DNA of 38,677 bases from Chloroflexota bacterium (lineage in GTDB: Bacteria > Chloroflexota > Anaerolineae > Anaerolineales > E44-bin32), in NCBI GenBank assembly GCA_022561215.1, contig JADFRQ010000024.1, forward strand, positions 1 through 38,677, read 5' to 3'. Of the stretch, positions 26,915-33,801 are shown piece after piece (position 1 is the first letter of the stretch; every line of letters starts with the position of its first letter). The notes below the pieces were generated by a model. The model saw nothing but the letters and a program-made list of their open reading frames with translations. It did not search any database and was not told the DNA's origin. The translations under genes and the position numbers were made by a program.

Positions 26915-29143
26915 ATGACGGCCATTGGGAAATCTGTTCCACGGGTAGATGCTCACGGCAAAGTTACAGGGGAAACTCTGTATCCGGGTGACATAAACCT
27001 TCCCAATCAAGCGTACCTGAAAATTCTCTTTGCCGGCAGGCCGCACGCCATAATCAAACGCATCGATACAGAGAACGCCGCCGCATCACGCGGAGTGCTC
27101 GCCGTCCTTACTGCAAAGGATGTCGCAATTAATGGCTATGGCTTAATTTACCCTGATCAACCCGTGCTCTGTGGCCCGGGCTCAAGCAGGCGATTTGCCG
27201 ATCGAGTGCGATTCATCGGTGATCAAGTTGCAGTAGTGATCGCCGAATCGGAAGAACTTGCCACCCGGGCAACGAAGCTTATCAAGGTGGATTATGAAGA
27301 TCTGCCGTTGCTCACCGATCCAATTGAAGCCATGAAAAATGACTCCCTCCTGATTCATCCCGATCGGGAAGACAATATTCTTCGCCACAATAAAATCCGC
27401 AAGGGCGACGTAGAAGCGGGTTTTTCACAAGCCGATGTGATTATCGAGGCGGAGTACAAAACGCCAGTCCAGGAGCATGCTTATCTGCAGCCGGAGGCAG
27501 GACTGGGCTATATCGATGAAGAAGGTCGCATTACGGTTCAGGTTGCGGGCCAATGGACGCACGAGGATCAAGAAGCGATTGCCCTCGCATTAAATTTGCC
27601 CATCCATAGAGTGCGGATCATTTATCCCGCAATTGGAGGTGCGTTCGGCGGCCGTGAGGATATGTCCGTGCAGATAATTCTTGCGCTTGCGGCTATCAAG
27701 TTGCATGAGCGCGGCATTGATCGGCCGGTAAAAATTATATGGTCACGTGAGGAATCAATCGTCGGCCACCACAAGCGCCACGCCTTCATCTTTCGCTCGA
27801 AATGGGGAGCGACAAATGACGGGAAAATTACTGCGGCAGAGGTGGAGGTTATCCAGGACGGTGGTGCTTACGCGTGCACTTCGACGAAGGTGCTTGGCAA
27901 CGCCACCCTCATGTGCGTCGGACCTTACGAAATTGCGAATGTCTCCGTGGATGCCTATTCCGTTTATACGAATAATCTGCCAGGCGGTGCATTTCGCGGT
28001 TTTGGGGGACCTCAAGCAGCATTTGCAGCAGAATGTCAGATAAACAAACTGGCGCATGCACTGGGAATAGACCCGGTCGAGATGAGAATGCGCAATCTGT
28101 TAAGAGATGGTTCATTAACTGCCGTTGGGACACCTTTGCCAGAGGTGGTAACGATCGATCGTGTAGTGGCTGCCTCCGCGGAAATGGCTGGCTGGGAAAA
28201 AGGGCCTGAAGGCTGGTCATCCCCCCCTGCGGAAAGCCTGGGATCACCAGCGGAAAAATATCTCAAACGGGGAATTGGAATCGCTTGCGGATTTAAAAAC
28301 ATCGGATTTTCCTTTGGTCATCCCGAGAAATGTACAACGTCGATCGAGCTGTTGGGAGGGTCGGAAATCGAGAGGGTTATCGTGTACCAGGCGGGTGCAG
28401 ACGTGGGCCAGGGAGCGCACACCGTCATTGCCCAGATGACCGCGGATGCAGTGGGCGTACCCTTAGAAATGGTGGAAATGGTCTTGTCGGATACGGCTAA
28501 AACGGAGGATTCAGGCTCGGCATCGGCATCCAGGCTAACCTATATGACCGGCAATTCCATTCGTGGTGCCGCCGCGGAAGCCTTAATGCATTGGCGTGCA
28601 GAAGATCGCCCGGCAAAAGCAACTTTTACCTATACTCCCTCCGCAACTACAGATTTCGATTCCAGCACCGGCTACAGCACTCCCAATTTTGCCTATGGTT
28701 ATGTTTCTGAGGTGGCGACAGTTGAGGTAGACATGGAGACTGGGCACGTCCGATTGTTAAAGGTGATTTGTGCTGATGATGTCGGCAAAGCCATTAATAT
28801 GCAGCAGATTGTAGGCCAGATCGAAGGTGGAATAGTGCAGGCCGCCGGTTATGCACTTATGGAAAACTTCATTCAAGAAAACGGTCAGGTTGCAACGCAA
28901 CATCTTTCGACTTACCTTATTCCCACAGTTTTGGATATTCCCGAGGAGGTTGAATCGGTGGTGTTGGAATTTGCCGAGCCCAACGGCCCCTGGGGCGTGC
29001 GTGGAATGGCCGAAATGCCATATATCCCACTGGCGCCAGTTGTAGTAGCCGCTCTGCATGATGCAACCGGAATATGGTTTGATGAATTTCCTTTAATCCC
29101 GGAGCGCGTGTTACTTAAGCTCCAAGAGGAAAAGGGGACTTGA
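26915..29143 (+). CDS. Molybdopterin-binding hydroxylase subunit, enzyme C (stand-alone)
   Basis: The 742-aa protein is a Mo-binding subunit without iron-sulfur domains and should pair with the FAD-FeS protein at 23304. AGGAGG six bases upstream fixes ATG 26915; a longer frame from 26834 runs inside the previous gene. By hand alignment to bovine xanthine dehydrogenase, Glu248 (GGAFGGRE) keeps the Glu802 position, Asn329 replaces Arg880, the FRGFGG segment (Arg361) keeps Phe914, and Glu700 (RGMAEM) is the catalytic glutamate. The site is thus intermediate between enzymes A and B and its substrate is open. It is somewhat shorter than usual, with a compact segment around residues 575-620. Its stop overlaps the TTG start of yqeB. 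Confidence 0.87.
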   Translation: MTAIGKSVPRVDAHGKVTGETLYPGDINLPNQAYLKILFAGRPHAIIKRIDTENAAASRGVLAVLTAKDVAINGYGLIYPDQPVLCGPGSSRRFADRVRFIGDQVAVVIAESEELATRATKLIKVDYEDLPLLTDPIEAMKNDSLLIHPDREDNILRHNKIRKGDVEAGFSQADVIIEAEYKTPVQEHAYLQPEAGLGYIDEEGRITVQVAGQWTHEDQEAIALALNLPIHRVRIIYPAIGGAFGGREDMSVQIILALAAIKLHERGIDRPVKIIWSREESIVGHHKRHAFIFRSKWGATNDGKITAAEVEVIQDGGAYACTSTKVLGNATLMCVGPYEIANVSVDAYSVYTNNLPGGAFRGFGGPQAAFAAECQINKLAHALGIDPVEMRMRNLLRDGSLTAVGTPLPEVVTIDRVVAASAEMAGWEKGPEGWSSPPAESLGSPAEKYLKRGIGIACGFKNIGFSFGHPEKCTTSIELLGGSEIERVIVYQAGADVGQGAHTVIAQMTADAVGVPLEMVEMVLSDTAKTEDSGSASASRLTYMTGNSIRGAAAEALMHWRAEDRPAKATFTYTPSATTDFDSSTGYSTPNFAYGYVSEVATVEVDMETGHVRLLKVICADDVGKAINMQQIVGQIEGGIVQAAGYALMENFIQENGQVATQHLSTYLIPTVLDIPEEVESVVLEFAEPNGPWGVRGMAEMPYIPLAPVVVAALHDATGIWFDEFPLIPERVLLKLQEEKGT

Positions 29144-29973
29144 GTTCTCGACATCCCTTGATAATGATTCGTGGCGGGGGAGATCTCGCTACCGGGATTG
29201 CGGCGCGACTCAAACGCAGCGGTTTTGACGTTGTTGTTACAGAGATTGAAAAACCGCGCGCCTTGCGACGGCTGGTTTCGTTGGCCCAGGCGATCTATAC
29301 CGGCGAAGTACAAGTGGAAGATTTGCTCGGCAAGTTTGTCGAAAACTTTGATTCTGTCAGGCCTGTGTTGGATAGTGGAGCAATTCCAGTGCTCATCGAT
29401 TCCGACGCAGCGAGCCGAAATTTGCTCATGCCCGAAGCGATTGTCGATGCAAGAATGCTTAAAACGCCTTCTGAATTGGGTCGTGATGCAGCCCCGTTTG
29501 TAATTGGTCTCGGCCCGGGATTTGAGGCCGGTGTCGATTGCCATGTGGTGATTGAGACAAAACGTGGCCATCATCTTGGAAGAGTCCTAAACCAGGGAAA
29601 AGCTGCTGCAGACACCGCGAAACCTGATGCTATAGCGGGCTTTGATGTTGAAAGGGTATTGCGCGCGCCGGCATCCGGAAAAATTGCTTCGCGAGTAGAA
29701 TTGGGGGCAATTTTGAAAATAGGTGCAGTCGTAGCGACAGTAGCTGGAGACGAAATCCATACGGCGTTCGATGGCGTGTTACGGGGTTTGATGCAGGATG
29801 GTCTGATGGTTTCGCAGGGTGAAAAGGTAGGCGATCTTGACCCACGTATGAACGTGGCCTATTGTTATGAAATTTCAGATAAAGCGCTTGCCGTTGGGGG
29901 TGGGGTGATGGAAGCGTTGCTGAGTCAACCCTCCATTCGCAGGATGTTAGGTGGCGCGAATGCGTTTGGCTGA
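29140..29973 (+). CDS. yqeB: YqeB: selenium-dependent molybdenum hydroxylase accessory protein
   Basis: The 277-aa protein matches the EF2563/YqeB family, starting with IRGGGDLATGIAARLKRSGF and continuing with VVVTEIEKPRALRR and AIYTGEVQVED. Further on, GLGPGFEAGVDCHVVIET fits the family's C-terminal half. YqeB occurs with YqeC and orphan SelD in genomes predicted to carry selenium-dependent molybdenum hydroxylases and is thought to take part in placing labile selenium at the Mo site. The start is TTG overlapping the previous stop by 4 nt, with AGAGGAAAAGGGGA upstream. This is the main marker that the cluster's hydroxylases may use selenium. SelD is not in the window. Confidence 0.85.
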   Translation: MSSRHPLIMIRGGGDLATGIAARLKRSGFDVVVTEIEKPRALRRLVSLAQAIYTGEVQVEDLLGKFVENFDSVRPVLDSGAIPVLIDSDAASRNLLMPEAIVDARMLKTPSELGRDAAPFVIGLGPGFEAGVDCHVVIETKRGHHLGRVLNQGKAAADTAKPDAIAGFDVERVLRAPASGKIASRVELGAILKIGAVVATVAGDEIHTAFDGVLRGLMQDGLMVSQGEKVGDLDPRMNVAYCYEISDKALAVGGGVMEALLSQPSIRRMLGGANAFG

Positions 29974-31297
29974 TGCCTTACGAATTCGAACCGTTACAAC
30001 AGTTGCATTTATTGGTGCGGGGGGAAAATCAAGCGCCATACGTATGCTTGTGGAAGAGCTGCAATCTGAGGCCCCCGTCGTCGTCACTACAACAACAAAG
30101 CTAGGAAGTTTGCAGAGCGATCTTGCACAGCGACATTTTATTTTGGAAGATGAAGAACTCTTAGGCGGGCTGCGGGAGTATTTGGGTGCTGCGCAATCTC
30201 TGCTCGTAACCAATCGCCAAGTACCTGGAGGGTCTAAATGGCGAGGCTTGAGCGGGAATCAGATGCAAGCGCTACGGCAGGCTTGTGCCGAAGCGAATGC
30301 AGTATTGTTAGTTGAAGCCGACGGCGCCCGCGGAAAATCTCTCAAGGCTCCAGCGAAACATGAACCGGTGATCCCCGATTGGACGGATCTTGTCGTTCCC
30401 ATTGTTGGGCTGGATGTTATTGGGAGGCCCGTTACTGGCGAGTACGTTCACCGCGCAGAGCGGGCACGTGAGCTGTTGGGCCTTTCGAAGAAGGCCACTA
30501 TTTTGGAGCAGCACATTGTTGAATTGCTTCTCTCCGCTAAGGCTGGATTAAAAGATATACCCCCCACTGCGGTTGTGCGCTGTTTGTTAAATCATGCTCA
30601 CAGTCCTGGGGATACTGCGCATGGTCGGGCCATTGCCGAAGAACTTCTCGAATCAGAGCGCTATCAAAATGTGATCATCGCTGATCTTGGTGGTGATCAG
30701 CCGATTAAGGAATCAGTCGCCCGAATAGGCGGAATAATCCTTGCGGCTGGAGCATCTACGCGCCTCGAGGGTCCGAAACAAGGCATACTTTTTCGTGGCA
30801 AAGCGCTTGTTGCACACGCTGTTGAAGCGGCATTGGCCGGCGGTTTGAAGCCAATTGTGGTGGTGGTTGGCGAACAGGAAGTGCGCATGCGCGAGTTATT
30901 GGATGGTTATCCAGTACAGATTGTTCGTAATCTGAATCCAAACATTGGTCAGAGCAGCTCGCTCCAAATTGGACTAGGTGAGCTTGATTCCACTGTCGAA
31001 GGCGCCATTTTTTTGCTCGCCGACATGCCCTTGGTGCGTGGTGATCTGCTCTTGATGCTGCGAGAACGTCATCGTCAGACGTTGGCCCCGATCGTGGTCC
31101 CCTATGCTAACGGCAAACGAGGCAACCCCGTGCTTTTCGATCGTGTGACCTTCGATGAGCTTGCGAAAGTCGCCGGGGATCGTGGCGGGCGAAGTCTGTT
31201 TAAGAAATTTGATCGTGAGCGCGTGTTATGGGACAACGCGATTCATTTTGATGTGGACAGCCCAGAAGATATTAAACGTATGAGGGAAATGGAATGA
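29951..31297 (+). CDS. yqeC-mocA: YqeC-MocA fusion: putative selenium-step P-loop protein plus molybdopterin cytidylyltransferase
   Basis: The 448-aa protein joins two proteins that are separate in E. coli. Residues 1-235 are YqeC-like: a P-loop GAGGKS (22-27), TTTTKLG and EADGARGKSLKAP. Residues about 259-448 are a MobA/MocA nucleotidyltransferase with GIILAAGASTRL (from 261), GQSSSLQIGL, LADMPLV and GNPVLF. MocA attaches CMP to molybdopterin, giving the MCD cofactor used by xanthine dehydrogenase-family enzymes and releasing PPi. The fusion links the selenium-related and cofactor-maturation steps. The start is GTG 29951 (or ATG 29960), overlapping yqeB. This is the last clear gene of the catabolic cluster. 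Confidence 0.87.
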   Translation: MARMRLADALRIRTVTTVAFIGAGGKSSAIRMLVEELQSEAPVVVTTTTKLGSLQSDLAQRHFILEDEELLGGLREYLGAAQSLLVTNRQVPGGSKWRGLSGNQMQALRQACAEANAVLLVEADGARGKSLKAPAKHEPVIPDWTDLVVPIVGLDVIGRPVTGEYVHRAERARELLGLSKKATILEQHIVELLLSAKAGLKDIPPTAVVRCLLNHAHSPGDTAHGRAIAEELLESERYQNVIIADLGGDQPIKESVARIGGIILAAGASTRLEGPKQGILFRGKALVAHAVEAALAGGLKPIVVVVGEQEVRMRELLDGYPVQIVRNLNPNIGQSSSLQIGLGELDSTVEGAIFLLADMPLVRGDLLLMLRERHRQTLAPIVVPYANGKRGNPVLFDRVTFDELAKVAGDRGGRSLFKKFDRERVLWDNAIHFDVDSPEDIKRMREME

Positions 31298-31548
31298 AGA
31301 TCGTCCTTGCTGGATATTATTTTGCAAATGTCATTCCTCTGACGCCGAATGGTTCACGAAGCGAACCGCCTGAACACCTCGGCGAACCATTATTGTGCGA
31401 CAATTTGCACACGCTAGTAGAAATTATTCCAGGATTGATCTCACAACTTGAGCAAGGTGATTCTCGCAATGCCGGCCTGAAACGACCTAGCCCGGTAATG
31501 ACAATCTATGATCTCCTTGCGAACGAGCATGGGGGGTTGGATAGTTAA
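31294..31548 (+). CDS. Small hypothetical ORF, perhaps interrupted by an ochre stop
   Basis: The 84-codon ORF starts inside the end of yqeC-mocA (ATGA overlap). No family is recognised. After its TAA (31546-31548) the same frame stays open for 41 more codons to TAA at 31672-31674. That stretch reads like ordinary protein (for example HFVKELGQELQQQMLKVGHN). A single change CAA to TAA would explain this, so it may be a 126-aa gene broken by a stop or a sequencing error. It may also simply be two short non-coding frames. Confidence 0.4.
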   Translation: MKIVLAGYYFANVIPLTPNGSRSEPPEHLGEPLLCDNLHTLVEIIPGLISQLEQGDSRNAGLKRPSPVMTIYDLLANEHGGLDS

Positions 31549-31670
31549 GCGAGGAATTACCCCATTCATTTTGTGAAAGAGTTGGGCCAAGAACTACAGC
31601 AGCAAATGTTAAAAGTAGGCCATAACTACCTAGCGAAAACTCTGCGGTCCATCAATCCCTACATCATCCG

Positions 31671-31991
31671 CTAAGCTGCGGTTGTACCTGGAGAGTTTTC
31701 CCTTGCATACAAATAAGCCGGCAGCGCGCAGGAGAGGCCAATGACCAGATTAAGGACGATGAAGACGAACGGCTGCGGCCCATCTGCCTTACGGCGCTGG
31801 TAAAACATCGCGATCCAGAAAACAACCGACGTGATGAGCAAGTCTGAGCTGAACCCTGCGGCGGCGCCGTTAGCGAATAATGCGGAAACGAACCCAGGCA
31901 AATTCACCCCTTCCGTTGAAAAATACTAGATAAAAAAGAAGTACGGGACTACGGTTCCTACAACGGCTAAACCAAAATATAATTTCCGCAT
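31671..31991 (-). pseudogene. DUF2834 membrane protein with in-frame amber codon
   Basis: Read from ATG at 31991, 9 nt after AAGGAGG, the frame gives an N-terminal hydrophobic stretch (LYFGLAVVGTVVPYFFFI). It then meets TAG at 31926-31928 and continues with the typical DUF2834 body: GFVSALFANGAAAGFSSDLL, a membrane helix SVVFWIAMFYQRR and a final helix NLVIGLSCALPAYLYAR. Total length with the stop read through is about 106 codons, normal for this family. CAG (Gln) changed to TAG is the simplest explanation. An internal GTG at 31907 could restart translation but would lose the first helix. It is the last gene of the - strand ridA operon. Confidence 0.7.
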
Positions 31992-32076
31992 CCTGTCATT
32001 CCTCCTTTAGAGAACATGTTAATCATCCGAATAAGGCAGAACAGGCATAGCTCGCATTGTTGTCGTTTGTTATGAA

Positions 32077-32160
32077 TTAGCTGGCAACAATCTTCTTCGC
32101 GTGAGCTTTCATAAATTCGAAGCTATCCACATTTTTCTCATAGAGCTTGAGAATTTTCAT
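32077..32160 (-). CDS. 27-aa micro-ORF with strong ribosome binding site
   Basis: This short ORF encodes a basic peptide starting MKILKLYEKNVD and ending KKIVAS. AGGAGG lies 6 nt before the ATG. It overlaps the 3' end of the epimerase gene by 23 nt in another frame and precedes the DUF2834 gene by about 85 bp. No homologue is recognised. The good start signal argues that it is translated, perhaps as a small regulatory or coupling peptide; chance is not excluded. Confidence 0.4.
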   Translation of the reverse strand: MKILKLYEKNVDSFEFMKAHAKKIVAS

Positions 32161-33085
32161 GGACTTCCTCCTTGCCCGGTTTCCAACGAAAGTGGCGTGC
32201 TAGTTCCGAAGCATAACGCGTGCCGAGCGTACGTTTCCCAAATTTAATCCACTCCGAGAATTTAATGCTTCCGTTGGGTTCTTGCTGCGAGGTGAGCAAA
32301 TTTGCCATTAATCCCTCGAGTTCAGCTTCTGTGAGGAGTATGTCACGTAAAACGACGCTGATAAGATTGCCCAACATGATCCCAATCGAAGGCGACACAT
32401 TTACGAAGAATGTATTGGGGGAGACCGTGCGCGCGATAAGGCGCACAAAGGATTCAAAGGTAAACTCCTCTGGTCCGATGGCATCAATCAGTGGCTCCTC
32501 ATTGTTAATGGCAATCGAGGCCAGGTCGCTAACATAAATTGGACGTACCCGATATTGTCCATCGCCGAAAATTGGGAAGATGGGAAATTTGCGTAAGAGC
32601 CAGGCGATATTGTTCACCAGGATGTCTTCCTTCCCGAAGACTAGTGTGGGCCGCACAATGCTGTATGGGATACCCAGGTCTTTTAACATCTCTTCCTGGA
32701 GGGCTTTTCCCCTGTAGTATGGCAGCGGAGAATTGAGTGAAGGCTGCGTAACGCTAATATGAACGATTTTTTGAACGCCTGCTTTCTTGGCCGTTTCAAA
32801 TAGGACGCGCGTGTTCTCAACCGCTTGTGAAAATGTTGTTGAGCCCGCTTCGAAGCGAACCCAATAGGTGTTGTAAAGGGTGTGCACGCCGTGAAGTGTC
32901 GCTTCCAGAAGATCAGGTTGATCAAAATGATAGGGATGTGCGCTCACTTGATCCCCAAAAGGGTTTGGTTTATCGACGTGGGTGGTGATCGTTTTTACAC
33001 GACGGCCTGATTCGACTAGCTGCGCGGCAATGTAACGACCAATATAGCCGAAGGCGCCTGTCACGACATCGATCAATTCCGTCAC
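32138..33085 (-). CDS. NAD(P)-binding epimerase/dehydratase-like protein (NDUFA9/NmrA-like)
   Basis: The 315-aa protein has an N-terminal Rossmann motif VVTGAFGYIGRYIA, a VHISVTQPS strand and a YYRGK segment in the position of the short-chain dehydrogenase Tyr-Lys pair. SIVRPTLVFG and RPIYVSDLA segments are typical of extended (atypical) SDR proteins such as NDUFA9-like or NmrA-like members. It probably binds NAD(P)(H) in the cytoplasm; many relatives are chaperones or sensors rather than enzymes. The start overlaps the ridA stop by 4 nt (ATGA), so the two genes are an operon. Confidence 0.82.
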   Translation of the reverse strand: MTELIDVVTGAFGYIGRYIAAQLVESGRRVKTITTHVDKPNPFGDQVSAHPYHFDQPDLLEATLHGVHTLYNTYWVRFEAGSTTFSQAVENTRVLFETAKKAGVQKIVHISVTQPSLNSPLPYYRGKALQEEMLKDLGIPYSIVRPTLVFGKEDILVNNIAWLLRKFPIFPIFGDGQYRVRPIYVSDLASIAINNEEPLIDAIGPEEFTFESFVRLIARTVSPNTFFVNVSPSIGIMLGNLISVVLRDILLTEAELEGLMANLLTSQQEPNGSIKFSEWIKFGKRTLGTRYASELARHFRWKPGKEEVHENSQAL

Positions 33086-33498
33086 GCAGAATCCTTAATT
33101 GAGTGAGCATCTGTCTCGATGATCGCTTCGGCTTCCATCTCCAGAAGAAAATCTTCCGACATAAGCCGGCTTATCTCAACCATTGTGGATGCCGGATGAA
33201 TTTCACCGAAAAATTCGGCATGCGCTCTCGCAAGGCCTTCATAATTGTTGATGTCGGTGACAAACATACGTGTGCGCACGACATCGCCTAGGCTTGCTCC
33301 AGCTTCTTCCAACGCCGATTCAATTTTTCGAATAATGTAAACAGCCTGCCGATAAATATCATCCTTTCCATGAACATTTCCTTCTTTGTCTGTAGCAATC
33401 GTGCCCCCAACCTTGACGACATTCCCAATGCGCACCGCACGAGAATAGCCGAACAGGTCCCCCCAGGGTGTTCTTGCCGAAATGAGTTGTCGATCCAC
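33082..33498 (-). CDS. RidA/YjgF-family protein
   Basis: The 138-aa protein has the Rid fold signature: VKVGGTIATDKEGNVHG, QAVYIIRKIESALEEAGASLGD (marking the trimer helix), VVRTRMFVTDI with the conserved Arg, and a C-terminal MEAEAI. Rid proteins hydrolyse reactive enamine/imine intermediates released by PLP enzymes. GTG 33498 is chosen as the start because GGAGG lies 5 nt upstream and the family N-terminus follows; an upstream ATG at 33573 would add 25 unrelated residues. It is the first gene of the - strand operon. Confidence 0.85.
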   Translation of the reverse strand: MDRQLISARTPWGDLFGYSRAVRIGNVVKVGGTIATDKEGNVHGKDDIYRQAVYIIRKIESALEEAGASLGDVVRTRMFVTDINNYEGLARAHAEFFGEIHPASTMVEISRLMSEDFLLEMEAEAIIETDAHSIKDSA

Positions 33499-33801
33499 AC
33501 GATCCTCCTTTGTTAATGACCGATGCCGCGCAGCGCGCAAGATTTCGAAGATGATAAAATTCTGGGTAGCCATATTGTAGGCTAGGATCGGCTTACACTA
33601 ACCATTTAATGGGGTGGTTGTGCGCCTGCATATCTGCTACTTGCAGGCATTTAATTGGCCCGCCTGGCGCTTGATATCATGGCGAGGTGAACTCGGAAAA
33701 GCACTTGCCGAATTTTCTGGGTGAAAATTCAGCCTCGGCAAATACTTCGCCCTATCAATATTCGATATTAAGTTTCATCCAGAGTGGAATGATGCCGATG
33801 G
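33499..33801. other. Gene-free stretch upstream of ridA
   Basis: No gene is supported. A possible - strand -10 (TACAAT, 33579 to 33574) for the ridA operon is visible without a clear -35. A 7-bp perfect inverted repeat, GCCTGCA/TGCAGGC, lies at 33624-33630 and 33642-33648 with an 11-nt loop. It has no T-tract on either strand, so I do not call it a terminator, though it follows the SLH gene's 3' end on the - strand. Confidence 0.4.

Noticed and set aside
9301-29143. Possibility that one of the three enzymes is an aerobic CO dehydrogenase
   Set aside because: None has the Cys-containing active-site loop of CoxL (AYRCSFR); all have FRGFG/YRGYG-type loops of the xanthine dehydrogenase/aldehyde oxidase kind.
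33624-33648. Inverted repeat as a terminator
   Set aside because: The 7-bp stem has no T-tract on either strand.
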